Of a DNA stretch of 64,000 nucleotides, positions 26,136-34,094 are shown piece after piece (positions within the stretch are counted from its first letter, which is position 1; the number at the start of each line of letters is the position of its first letter). The translations under genes and the position numbers were made by a program. This DNA is from Photobacterium gaetbulicola Gung47 (GTDB taxonomy: Bacteria; Pseudomonadota; Gammaproteobacteria; Enterobacterales; Vibrionaceae). The notes under the pieces were generated by a model. The model was not told where the DNA came from. It searched no databases and was given only the letters and a program-made list of their open reading frames with translations. The stretch lies in the NCBI GenBank assembly GCA_000940995.1, contig CP005974.1, positions 2,108,001 through 2,172,000 of the forward strand, in the 5' to 3' direction.

Positions 26136-27140
26136 TTATTTTTCAAACAAATACCAATTAGGTGTTCTGTTATAAATTTCGTTATGCCAAGCAGCAAGTT
26201 CACTATCAGTAAACCAAGTATGCCAGTTATTAGATGCACTGTCAGAGAATATATTGATTAGAATTTTTCTTAAATTTTCACTAGATGATGAAATAATAAG
26301 CTCTTTTTCAATTTTAGATATGTTTATCGTTTCATCGCTTTGAAAATATTTATATATTGAAAATATTCTGAATGCCGTAGGTGGATGGCTTGCATGCTTG
26401 TAACCATCATTATTTAAATTTGGAGATAAGAAATAAAAATACAATGAAATGAATGTTAAATGATCTGTTAGGTATTTAATAAATTCTTCTTTATTATATG
26501 ATAATTCTTTTTTCATAGGTAATACATGAGATTTCACAAGGCATTCGAATGCATAAAGATCGCATATAACTTCTCGTGTTTGACTATCAAGTGCATTTTC
26601 AGAAGACAATGAACTTGTTGATGAGTCGAATCCATCACAGAAATGATTTATATTTCTGGCTCCATGATTGTGATTTATATGGCCTAACTCGTGAAACATT
26701 GTAAATAATGTAAATATACTAGCTATTTGCTCATAATAATTGTTGGCAAGGCTATTTTCTTTAATTGTTTTTTTGTTTGCGTCAACCATGTTTGGTAGAG
26801 AAAAGAATATGTCATAGTATGCTTTTCTATTTGGGTTTTTATTGGGTTTTATATTTGGTGTTATATCGTGAACTAAGTAGTTTGTGATGATGTGCGCCAT
26901 TTTTTGAGATAGATCGAATACACCAAAATTTAAAGCGATAAATTTTGGCTTGTAAAAAGCGGCACCATTGAATGTGTCGTTGTGTAAAATATAAAACTTA
27001 GTATTAAAGAACACTGCTAACGACTTACATTTAGTATATGCTCTTTCAATCCATTCACTTTGGCTAATAATTTGATCTTCATCTAGACAGTATGTTGTCA
27101 TTTTGGCATTTTTTAATGCATTAATAATTTCACTATTCAT
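26136..27140 (-). CDS. HExxH zinc metalloprotease next to the DUF262 nuclease
   Basis: A 334-residue soluble protein with a gluzincin-type active site: FHELGHINHNH (His150, Glu151, His154), a downstream REVICDLYAFE (Glu190 as likely third ligand, Asp194), and HPPTAFR (residues 252-258), a pattern seen in M48-like and Lit-like peptidases. No signal peptide or clear membrane span, so it acts in the cytoplasm. AT-rich like the DUF262 gene that follows. Lit (peptidase U49) is a phage-exclusion protease, so an abortive-infection role is a reasonable but untested analogy. The substrate is unknown. Confidence 0.7.
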   Translation of the reverse strand: MNSEIINALKNAKMTTYCLDEDQIISQSEWIERAYTKCKSLAVFFNTKFYILHNDTFNGAAFYKPKFIALNFGVFDLSQKMAHIITNYLVHDITPNIKPNKNPNRKAYYDIFFSLPNMVDANKKTIKENSLANNYYEQIASIFTLFTMFHELGHINHNHGARNINHFCDGFDSSTSSLSSENALDSQTREVICDLYAFECLVKSHVLPMKKELSYNKEEFIKYLTDHLTFISLYFYFLSPNLNNDGYKHASHPPTAFRIFSIYKYFQSDETINISKIEKELIISSSSENLRKILINIFSDSASNNWHTWFTDSELAAWHNEIYNRTPNWYLFEK

Positions 27141-27345
27141 ACAATATTTATCTAATTGATGTGATTTTTTATATCCTTTTATAATTATGCCTTATTATTC
27201 GGCACTAATCACGGGTAATCAATATTTTTTCATTAAAATCAGAGCATTGTACTTATGGGGGAGAAACGATAATGCCTACTTATCAGTACGAATTCTAACC
27301 TGACCATTGACACTCGACCTAAAACGATGCATATTTACCGCATTG

Positions 27346-27374
27346 CAAAACCTCGCCATCACGGCGGGGTTTTG
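27346..27374 (+). terminator. Rho-independent terminator
   Basis: An AAAACCTCGCC/GGCGGGGTTTT stem with a short ATCAC loop (one G-T pair). Confidence 0.75.
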
Positions 27375-27402
27375 TCGTTTTAGCGCTTCATACTTCTAAT
27401 CC

Positions 27403-27428
27403 CAACCGCCTTTCTGGCGGTTTTTTTA
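27403..27428 (+). terminator. Rho-independent terminator
   Basis: AACCGCC/GGCGGTT with a TTTCT loop and seven T residues, directly in front of the holin-like gene. Confidence 0.8.
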
Positions 27429-27444
27429 TAACTGAAATTCGCCT

Positions 27445-27660
27445 ATGAGAGAGAAGATGATCGGATGGTTTGCCTATCTCTGGGCGGGTTTTACCGGCGT
27501 GGTGTCTGGCTTATCCATCAATGAAACTGGTGTGGTGGTATCTATTGCTGCCACCTTGTTTACTGCCGTTATCAACTGGCTCTATCGCCGCCGAATGCTC
27601 AAAGCCTTGCAGAACCATCCAGATGTAAGAAAAGCCTATAAACAAATGGAAGACGACTAG
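27445..27660 (+). CDS. Holin-like small membrane protein
   Basis: A 71-residue protein with two hydrophobic helices (WFAYLWAGFTGVVSGLSI and VVSIAATLFTAVINWLY) joined by a short turn and followed by a basic RRRMLKAL segment and a charged tail, the layout of class II phage holins. Holins permeabilise the inner membrane to release endolysin. No endolysin, spanin or phage structural gene is near, so it is an orphan phage remnant. ATG 27457 (MIGWF) is an alternative start. Confidence 0.65.
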   Translation: MREKMIGWFAYLWAGFTGVVSGLSINETGVVVSIAATLFTAVINWLYRRRMLKALQNHPDVRKAYKQMEDD

Positions 27661-27773
27661 CGGCGCAGCAGAGAAATTGTCAGCTAACTGGCAAAAACAG
27701 ATAGGTATTAACGGGCCAATAGCGTTAGTGGAGTAAGGGAAGTAGAAAAATTGATACCCCGAGATGAAAAATA

Positions 27774-27804
27774 CAGGTATAGCGACATCAAACCGCTATA
27801 CCTG
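27774..27804 (-). terminator. Rho-independent terminator
   Basis: A perfect 11-bp stem CAGGTATAGCG/CGCTATACCTG, followed on the minus strand by TATTTTTC. It is placed eight bases past the end of the 155-residue gene. Confidence 0.85.
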
Positions 27805-27811
27805 AAAGTCG

Positions 27812-28279
27812 TTATCCTGCTTTTTGCAGAGCACTTTTCTCAGCATTGCTGAGAATATCAGCAACTGTCAACGATGGATAAGCACTATAAAGCGGTTGCA
27901 GTTCGCCGTTTACGTATGAGCGATCATTGTTTTGTACGTACAGCATAAATTCCTTGAGGTTATTCTGTACCGGTAGTGGTGGGGCATCTGCCATGTGGGA
28001 GAGAAGGGTATTAAATATATCGCCAATCTCGTTCGTGAAATCTTGGATATAACGGGCAAACTCTCCATCGTAACTGGTGATTACCGCGAGTTGTAGCTCA
28101 CTTAAAAACACGAAACGGGCAAAGTGTACGGTACCAATCTTTGTCAGCGCGACATTGATGGGGTTTTTGCCTTCTGGCATATTTTCAAATCCATCCAGGA
28201 CTTCTTTTAGCTGTTGCGCATCTGCTGGTGATTTAATGTTCATCACCAAAGTTAATGGGTGTGATACTTGCTCAGTCAT
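27812..28279 (-). CDS. Conserved hypothetical protein with ferredoxin-like repeat
   Basis: A 155-residue soluble protein. The stretch VALTKIGTVHFARFVFLSEL, followed by LAVITSYDGEFARYIQDF, resembles a small domain (THFARWV...FTSDFDG) that I associate with proteins found near haem peroxidases and lipoxygenases, but I cannot name the family. No signal peptide. It is the last gene of a likely three-gene minus-strand unit; the middle gene encodes a secreted haem-motif protein 64 bp upstream. The strong terminator behind it supports that unit. Confidence 0.6.
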   Translation of the reverse strand: MTEQVSHPLTLVMNIKSPADAQQLKEVLDGFENMPEGKNPINVALTKIGTVHFARFVFLSELQLAVITSYDGEFARYIQDFTNEIGDIFNTLLSHMADAPPLPVQNNLKEFMLYVQNNDRSYVNGELQPLYSAYPSLTVADILSNAEKSALQKAG

Positions 28280-28343
28280 AACCTTTTCCTTGTCGTATTT
28301 TTTGCCGCTATGGCATGGGTTTAGAATGAATAAGGCTTAGCCT

Positions 28344-29675
28344 CTAATTCGCGTAGTGCTCTTTGATAAATTTCAGTGAGCTAGCCGTTTCATTCGCTGC
28401 TCTCGTACTGATAATTGGTTTTGGATCAGTGAGTACATCTTTAGTGAACCAACCAAAGTTTCTTACATTCCATTTGTCTTTGGGTAATAAGTCGTCCATA
28501 ACGTAAGGCTCAAATTCGGGTAGCTGGAGCTGATCAGCGCTAACCGTGGTCAGTTTTAGAATGCTTCTTCGTGTCGACTCGGTATGACAGCTGACACAGT
28601 CTGTATTCATTACATTGCTGTTGACTGGGTTGGCGATAATATTGGGAATATCTTGTAGTTTTGGTAGAGCCGGGCTTGTAGCAGCAGAGTCAACACACTG
28701 AACAGTATTGCCAAGTTCAGTATCAATACCGTTGTTGAATAGCACAGCGGTACTAATGCCATTACAGTTATCAAAGTTCTGGTTGACGTTGTTGCCAATC
28801 CGATTACCCACGAATCCACTGGTAGAGCTTGGCTTTACATGCAGCAGTTGTGAATTAGGTGACAGGGCATTGCTGGCTAAGTTGAAGAAAATCCATTGAT
28901 CTGAATTTGCCGTCCCCATGAAAGAGATGAACTCAAGTCTGCTGGCGGACAAGTTGTCATGCAGGAATGCTTTTACTTGATCTGCAAAGTTCTTAGTCAA
29001 TAGGTTGCTATTGACGTTTAGTGGACCTTCCAGCTGACTAGACGCCTGCATTTGTTGTTGTGATTTTTTCAGGGTGAGTAAATCGTTGAGGATCTTTTCA
29101 AAGGCGATTTTATCTGGCTGGAATGGCCATGTGGTGTTGAGGACGAAATTGAAGGGGAGGTGGGCCGTCATATCATGAATGGTAACAACACCGGATTCGT
29201 TTACTGTCACCGGCTGTAGCACGAGGCGAATTTGTGGGATGCTGCCCCATTGTTCAATGCTCTCGGGAGATGCACTCGGGGCTGAGGGATCTACCCGAAA
29301 CCCAACCACTTTCCAGCTTTTTCTTTTTCTTAATTGGCCTTCAAATACGCCAACGCCGCTGACAAAAGAGATTTTGACGATATTTCCGCTAGCATCTTTA
29401 CCATTGACTTTATTTTCTGCAAAGTGAATGACATCATTGAATTTTTCTTCAGGCCATAATTCACCATCATTTATTAAAAAATCAGCACTAATTAATGCAT
29501 TAACATCGTCTTGGCTCTTTGGTGTTGGCCAAAGGTATGCAATATCATTTAGGTTTAAATCGCTAATATCTGATATTTTATCTTTGGCTACTGATTTTTC
29601 TATAAAGATGAAAGTACATAAGATAAAAAACAGTATGGATATATTTCTTGATGAGTTTCCTTTCCCTGTAAACAT
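28344..29675 (-). CDS. Secreted protein with a c-type haem motif
   Basis: A 443-residue exported protein I do not recognise. It has an N-terminal signal sequence (ISILFFILCTFIFIEKSVA) and one CVSCH haem-attachment motif about 75 residues from the C-terminus, so it probably carries covalent haem in the periplasm. A second cysteine pair (NCNGIS, VQCVDSA) may form a disulfide. The rest is beta-rich with long Ser/Asn-rich loops. Distal haem ligand and partner are unknown. Its neighbours suggest an oxidative or peroxidase-like role, which is speculation. Confidence 0.65.
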   Translation of the reverse strand: MFTGKGNSSRNISILFFILCTFIFIEKSVAKDKISDISDLNLNDIAYLWPTPKSQDDVNALISADFLINDGELWPEEKFNDVIHFAENKVNGKDASGNIVKISFVSGVGVFEGQLRKRKSWKVVGFRVDPSAPSASPESIEQWGSIPQIRLVLQPVTVNESGVVTIHDMTAHLPFNFVLNTTWPFQPDKIAFEKILNDLLTLKKSQQQMQASSQLEGPLNVNSNLLTKNFADQVKAFLHDNLSASRLEFISFMGTANSDQWIFFNLASNALSPNSQLLHVKPSSTSGFVGNRIGNNVNQNFDNCNGISTAVLFNNGIDTELGNTVQCVDSAATSPALPKLQDIPNIIANPVNSNVMNTDCVSCHTESTRRSILKLTTVSADQLQLPEFEPYVMDDLLPKDKWNVRNFGWFTKDVLTDPKPIISTRAANETASSLKFIKEHYAN

Positions 29676-29779
29676 GGATTACTCCCTCAATATAACAAAT
29701 TCAATAAAAGTTTGAATGTATAAAAGATAGGTCATCTTTTTATTGGGATTATTAATATACTGCTATGAATTTAATCATA

Positions 29780-29810
29780 TGGGTTTGTCAGGGATTATCC
29801 TGAAAACCCA
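29780..29810 (-). terminator. Hairpin between genes of the three-gene unit
   Basis: TGGGTTT-x-TCAGG pairs with CCTGA-x-AACCCA around a 6-base loop (one mismatch). There is no T-run, so it may be an RNA processing or attenuation element in the 168-bp gap. Confidence 0.4.
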
Positions 29811-29843
29811 CACGATTCAATTGACACTTGATCTGGATTGATG

Positions 29844-30281
29844 TTAGCTGACCTTTTCTGCATCTAAGATCTTAACTTTACAGGCATTTCCGTCACCAAA
29901 GGTTAAGTTGCCGTACAGTGTCGTACTATCAGGGTCGGCGGCGCTTCGGCTTACGGCTTTTGTGGTATCTTTACCACTAATAATAGCGTGTAACTCGCCA
30001 TCAACTTCTTCCCAGGCTACGATTGATGACATTGCCAAAGAAATACTTGGTTTGTCGGCAAATAAAACGGAGCTGGTTGCTTTGATGTCTAAATAGTGTT
30101 TGTTAACTTTCACCACTTCATAATAATAAGCATTGGATCGTTTAGGGTATTCAACTTGTTTAAATTCAACGGCATCTGACTTATCAGCTCCACCATAGAA
30201 TACATGCATATTGCCATTTTTCTTCATTCCCATGTAGCCGAAATCTTTTCCTTCATAACTTAGTTTGATAATTTTGTTCAT
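29844..30281 (-). CDS. Hypothetical 145-residue protein
   Basis: A soluble, beta-rich protein of unknown family, with no signal peptide, membrane span or cysteine cluster. It begins MNKIIKLSYEGKDFGYMGMK and contains GNMHVFYGGADKSDAVEFKQ, reminiscent of short beta-hairpin repeats. It is the first gene of the minus-strand set with the haem-motif protein. A perfect 11-bp inverted repeat lies 31 bp upstream. GC content is closer to the host than that of the defence-like genes. Confidence 0.6.
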   Translation of the reverse strand: MNKIIKLSYEGKDFGYMGMKKNGNMHVFYGGADKSDAVEFKQVEYPKRSNAYYYEVVKVNKHYLDIKATSSVLFADKPSISLAMSSIVAWEEVDGELHAIISGKDTTKAVSRSAADPDSTTLYGNLTFGDGNACKVKILDAEKVS

Positions 30282-30597
30282 AATGTATTCCTTTATTATT
30301 TTTAATCAGTGTGAGCTATCAATAATTGGTTTGATAGCTCAACCTAAATATGGCAGCGAATTAGTATTAAATGTTACATGGGAAATAATAGGCTTTGCTT
30401 GGTGAAATCGTATTACATGTTATTACAGCGGGGACAATATATCGTTGGCGGTGCTGGCCACTGGGGCTGTTGCAGAGGTTTGCGACTGTTTGGCTTTGGG
30501 GGAGGCGTCTGCAGTGTTGTACCTCGCGCATGCTTACAAAAGCGGCTATTGATCAAGGTGCATCTTGACCCGTGCTGAGTCTGGGATAACAATAATA
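30282..30597. other. Spacer between the island and umuD
   Basis: It holds the inverted repeat at 30312-30341 and a 66-codon rightward frame (30378-30578) that has no ribosome site and low-complexity Gly/Cys content, which I do not accept as a gene. The right end of the island is expected in or near this stretch, but I found no clear attachment-site duplicate. Confidence 0.4.
30312..30341. repeat. Perfect inverted repeat upstream of the 145-residue gene
   Basis: TGAGCTATCAA and TTGATAGCTCA form an 11-bp perfect palindrome with an 8-base spacer. It could be an operator or a leader hairpin; no T-run follows. Confidence 0.5.
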
Positions 30598-30613
30598 CTG
30601 TATAAATAAACAG
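30598..30613 (+). promoter_or_regulatory. LexA (SOS) box of umuDC
   Basis: CTGTATAAATAAACAG is an exact CTGT-N8-ACAG SOS box, 13 bases before the umuD start codon, as expected for a tightly repressed SOS operon. Confidence 0.9.
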
Positions 30614-30626
30614 TGTCTCGTGAATT

Positions 30627-31037
30627 ATGAACTTTATTCCATTTTATGCCAGTGCGGGGATCTCCGGGTTCGAGAGTCCTGCGACGGATTACCTGCAGCT
30701 TCCGCTGTCGCTCGACGAACTGCTGGTAGATCACCCGAGTGCGACTTACATCGGTTTGGCGCAAGGCCGGAGCATGGAAGGTGTGGGCATCTATGATGGC
30801 GATGTGCTGATTGTCGACCGTCATATCACGGTGAAGGATCACGATGTGGTGGTGGCGAACCTCAATGGTGAGTTTGTCTGTAAGCTCATTGACACCAAAC
30901 GACGCCGTCTGCTCTCTGCGGCCTCCGGGTATATGCCCGTGTATGTCTCGCAGCACGATCAATTCACATTGGAGGGGGTGGTAACACGCTCGATTCGCTG
31001 CCACCGCCAGAGTCAGATTTTTGCTGATAATCGTTAG
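30627..31037 (+). CDS. umuD: UmuD, DNA polymerase V accessory protein
   Basis: S24-type self-cleaving protein; its trimmed form UmuD' joins UmuC as translesion polymerase V. At 136 residues it matches the family. The catalytic Ser is in AQGRSMEGVGI and the Lys in EFVCKLID; the core YDGDVLIVDR is typical. The cleavage region reads AGISGFESPATDY, so the scissile bond is Ser-Gly where E. coli has Cys-Gly, and the N-terminal arm is about ten residues shorter than in E. coli. It is preceded by a LexA box and followed by umuC after 64 bp. Confidence 0.93.
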   Translation: MNFIPFYASAGISGFESPATDYLQLPLSLDELLVDHPSATYIGLAQGRSMEGVGIYDGDVLIVDRHITVKDHDVVVANLNGEFVCKLIDTKRRRLLSAASGYMPVYVSQHDQFTLEGVVTRSIRCHRQSQIFADNR

Positions 31038-31101
31038 GTGCGGGGCAGATGGTTTTGGAGCTAGTGAGTAGAAGCTTGATAGCACTTAGAAGGAGGCGGC
31101 T

Positions 31102-32358
31102 ATGTTCGCATTGGTAGATGCCAATTCATTCTATTGCTCGGCCGAGCAGGTATTTCGGCCTGACTGGCGCAACAGGCCGATGGTGGTCCTGTCGAACAAC
31201 GACGGTTGTATTGTCGCGGCCAATCGGCTGGCAAAAGAGGCCGGGGTCGAGAAGTTCAAAGCCTATTTTAAAATGCGCGGTTGGTGCGAGGCCAAAGGCG
31301 TGATTGCTTGTTCGTCGAACTATGAACTCTATGGCGATCTGTCTGCCAAGATGATGGAGGTGATTGGCCGTTTTGCCCCCGAGCAGCATGTGTATTCCAT
31401 TGATGAATCCTTTCTGGCATTCCACCAGTGCCAGCAAGCGATACCCGATTTATCCCACCATGCACAGCTGTTAAGGCGGGCGGTGTGGCGGGAGTGCCGG
31501 TTGCCGGTCTGTGTCGGTATCGGCACGACCTTGACCCTTGCCAAGGTAGCCAATCATGCGGCAAAGAAGATTGAGGGTTACCAAGGGGTGTGTGTGATAG
31601 CCACCAAAGCCCAACGACAGGCAATATTGGCGCAGATGAAAACCTCCGAGGTATGGGGGATTGGCCGACGGATTGCCAAGCGGCTGGAGTTCATGGGGAT
31701 CAATACTGCATTGCAGCTCGCCGCGATGAAGCCGGGGCTTGCGAGGAAGTCATTCAATGTCGAGGTTGAACGCACCGTGCGCGAGCTTAATGGCGAGGTG
31801 TGCAAGGGGTGGGATCAGGCAAAGGCTGACAAGAAACAGATCTTCTCTACCCGCAGTGTCGGCGAGCGTATCACGTGCCCCGACAGCCTGCGCCAAGCCC
31901 TGTGCAAGCATGCCGGTATTGCGGCAGAGAAGCTGAGAAAGCAACGTTCTCTGGTGCGTGTGATGATGGTGTTTGCTTCGAACTCGCCCTATGACGAACG
32001 GCCACAGAGCTTTAAACAGGTTTACCGCTTTGCCTATCCAACCGATGACAGTGCGGCTATTACCAAAGCGGTCGCGTCACTGCTCGATCGACTTTATGCG
32101 CCGGGGGTACGTTATTACAAAATCGGGGTCGGGCTGATCGATTTGGTCAGCGGTGAACATGCACAGGGTGATCTGTTCGATGAATCAACAACCAACCCGG
32201 TATTGATGAAGGTCTTTGATAGCCTCAACCAGCGCTATGGCCGAGACTGTCTGTTCCTGGCGGCTCAGGGTATCAATCCCAGATGGGCGATGCGACGGGA
32301 GTTTTTGACACCGCAATATACCACCCGGTGGCGGGATATCCCGCGGGTGAAGTGTTGA
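31102..32358 (+). CDS. umuC: UmuC, DNA polymerase V catalytic subunit
   Basis: Y-family error-prone DNA polymerase for translesion synthesis in the SOS response. The 418-residue length fits (422 in E. coli). Catalytic carboxylates are present in FALVDANSFYCSAE (Asp) and YSIDESFLAF (Asp, Glu). Palm/fingers (SNNDGCIVAANRLAKE), thumb helix-hairpin-helix (TSEVWGIGRRIAKRLE) and little-finger regions follow in order. AGGAGG lies before the ATG. It is co-transcribed with umuD under LexA control. Confidence 0.95.
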   Translation: MFALVDANSFYCSAEQVFRPDWRNRPMVVLSNNDGCIVAANRLAKEAGVEKFKAYFKMRGWCEAKGVIACSSNYELYGDLSAKMMEVIGRFAPEQHVYSIDESFLAFHQCQQAIPDLSHHAQLLRRAVWRECRLPVCVGIGTTLTLAKVANHAAKKIEGYQGVCVIATKAQRQAILAQMKTSEVWGIGRRIAKRLEFMGINTALQLAAMKPGLARKSFNVEVERTVRELNGEVCKGWDQAKADKKQIFSTRSVGERITCPDSLRQALCKHAGIAAEKLRKQRSLVRVMMVFASNSPYDERPQSFKQVYRFAYPTDDSAAITKAVASLLDRLYAPGVRYYKIGVGLIDLVSGEHAQGDLFDESTTNPVLMKVFDSLNQRYGRDCLFLAAQGINPRWAMRREFLTPQYTTRWRDIPRVKC

Positions 32359-32587
32359 GTGATACAGACGAGACTAAAGATAAACGGCCTTCAGAGGGGC
32401 TGTGCGGGCACTTTCAGTAAAAAGTAAGGCTTCTTGGTGTGTTTTATCGTTTCTACTGTGTGATCTAATTCAAAATATAATATTTATTAACAACTTAAAT
32501 TAATGCTCTCCTCGACTATGTGATAGTTCAAGGTTAAATTCCAGAGGTTGCTATTGAAACGATTCTATTGGTAAGAGTGAGGCTGTA

Positions 32588-33997
32588 TTGATTTATACGA
32601 AGAAGGTATTAGCGCTGGTGCTAGGGACTTTTATGCTTGGTGGATGTGCATCGAGTGTTGAAGATGTAAGTACCCCATTGATTACAGACGTTTATATAGG
32701 AGAGCATCATTACCCTGAAAACTTTGCACAACAGCTTCATACCAATTTGCAGTACTTCCGGGATGGTGTTGGTGTCGATGCCCAGTCGGGTATGCCCTAT
32801 GATTTTATTCGCTTGATGGACAACGGTATTATTGAGCCTCGCCCTGCGGTGAACAGCACCACAGTTGGCTTGTACCTCAATGTATTAACTGAGATGGAGC
32901 GGGCGGGATCGGCAGAAGCGCGTCAACGCCTCGGAGAAGTCTTGAGTCAGCTGGAAAACGCCCCGAAATGGAATGGTCTGTTTATCTGGATGTATAAGGT
33001 TGACGCAGGTGAGCTGTCTCTCAATAGCCGTTCGGTGGCATCTGCTGTTGATGCTGCGAACTTGATATCGTCGCTAGCGGCGGTAGCGGGGGCATATTGG
33101 CAGCATGAAGATCCCGACTTGGCCCAGTTGGCGCAACGTGCTGATACGTTGATCATGGAAAGTAAACAGGGCTGGTATGGCCTGTACGATCGGGAAAATA
33201 ATGACCGCGAGCTGTTGCGTGCAGCATGGCAAGATCGAGGCGATGGCCAGCGAGGCTACGTTAAATACAAGATTGACCGTAAGGCAAACGAGAGCCGATT
33301 GGCACCGCTGTGGGCTGCAGTGCTGACTTATGGTGATGAGGAGCCTATCCCCGAAGCTACTTTTACTAATATGAGGCTGTACACCGGCGAGTACGTGACG
33401 CGGGATGGGGAGGTGATCAACCCGATGCTGACCTGGAATGGCGCCTACTTCCAGGGCATGTTGCCATCGGTTTGGTTTGATGAGCAGTCAATGGTGCCGG
33501 TACCGAAGATGTTTGACGACATGGCAACAGTGCAGATCGAGTACAGCACCGAATACGGCATACCTTTCCTGTCATCGTCAGCAACGATAGATAGCCGTTA
33601 CAGCGAATATGGGGTTGACGGAATGGCAGAAGCGTATCAGCGTGGCCGGCGGAGTTTTCAAGAGCCGGTGGGTACCCCGCATGCCAGCGCTTTGTATGCA
33701 ATGATTAACCGTGATCATGCCATCGAGTTGCTACGCGATGTCGAGCGCCGTCATCCGCAGATTGTCAGCCCGGTAGGCTGGTTTGATGCGGTGAACGATC
33801 AAGGAGAAGTTACCAATAAAATCATCGGCCTTGACCAAGGGATGTTCGCGGCATCGTTTTTTGCCGACACCATCCGTGCAGATGTCGAAAACTATATCAG
33901 GCAAGCACACGGCGAAGAGGCCTGGCAGGTGGTCGAGCGTCTGTACGGGCAGTTTGAGAGCGACGGCACATTAATACGTGAGGAAAACGCTTCGTAG
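32588..33997 (+). CDS. Glycoamylase-like (PF10091/DUF3131-type) lipoprotein
   Basis: A 469-residue envelope protein. The signal sequence ends in the lipobox LGGC (Cys19), so it is lipidated. The mature part has the look of an alpha/alpha-toroid glycan-active fold related to the glycoamylase-like and beta-1,2-glucan enzymes: YDFIRLMDNG, PAVNSTTVGLYLNVLTEMER, GLFIWMYKVDAG, LDQGMFAASFF. It may act on cyclic or periplasmic glucans. The start is TTG 32588 with GAGTGAGG upstream; no earlier ATG fits. The family call is moderate and the substrate is inferred. Confidence 0.7.
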   Translation: MIYTKKVLALVLGTFMLGGCASSVEDVSTPLITDVYIGEHHYPENFAQQLHTNLQYFRDGVGVDAQSGMPYDFIRLMDNGIIEPRPAVNSTTVGLYLNVLTEMERAGSAEARQRLGEVLSQLENAPKWNGLFIWMYKVDAGELSLNSRSVASAVDAANLISSLAAVAGAYWQHEDPDLAQLAQRADTLIMESKQGWYGLYDRENNDRELLRAAWQDRGDGQRGYVKYKIDRKANESRLAPLWAAVLTYGDEEPIPEATFTNMRLYTGEYVTRDGEVINPMLTWNGAYFQGMLPSVWFDEQSMVPVPKMFDDMATVQIEYSTEYGIPFLSSSATIDSRYSEYGVDGMAEAYQRGRRSFQEPVGTPHASALYAMINRDHAIELLRDVERRHPQIVSPVGWFDAVNDQGEVTNKIIGLDQGMFAASFFADTIRADVENYIRQAHGEEAWQVVERLYGQFESDGTLIREENAS

Positions 33998-34035
33998 TTT
34001 CGGTTTCCTTGTTTGAAAAACCCGCCTCATGGTCA

Positions 34036-34070
34036 ACGCCAGGTCACGATTAAAAATCGTTGCCTGGCGT
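34036..34070. terminator. Long hairpin between convergent genes
   Basis: ACGCCAGG-TC-ACGATT pairs with AATCGT-TG-CCTGGCGT around a 3-base loop. It is itself enclosed by a GCCTCAT/ATGAGGC repeat (34024-34030 and 34085-34091). T-runs are poor. It is probably a shared transcript end. Confidence 0.55.
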
Positions 34071-34094
34071 CATTTCCATTTCATGATGAGGCAG

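Larger units (their letters stand above)
27141..27444 (+). other. Junction region with two terminators
   Basis: The first 100 bp is AT-rich and must hold the promoter of the metalloprotease-nuclease pair. Further right, GGGGGAGAAACGATA precedes an eight-codon ORF (MPTYQYEF, 27272-27298), reminiscent of a truncated phage or FmdB-like zinc-ribbon start. Two terminators follow. GC content rises from here on, so this looks like an internal boundary of the island. Confidence 0.4.

Noticed and set aside
30378..30578. 66-codon rightward open frame before umuD
   Set aside because: Low-complexity Gly/Cys-rich product, no convincing ribosome site, ends close to the umuD SOS box.
30282..30626. Right attachment site of the island
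   Set aside because: Only an 8-base match (ATACTGTA) to the left side was found, and it is explained by the two LexA boxes.
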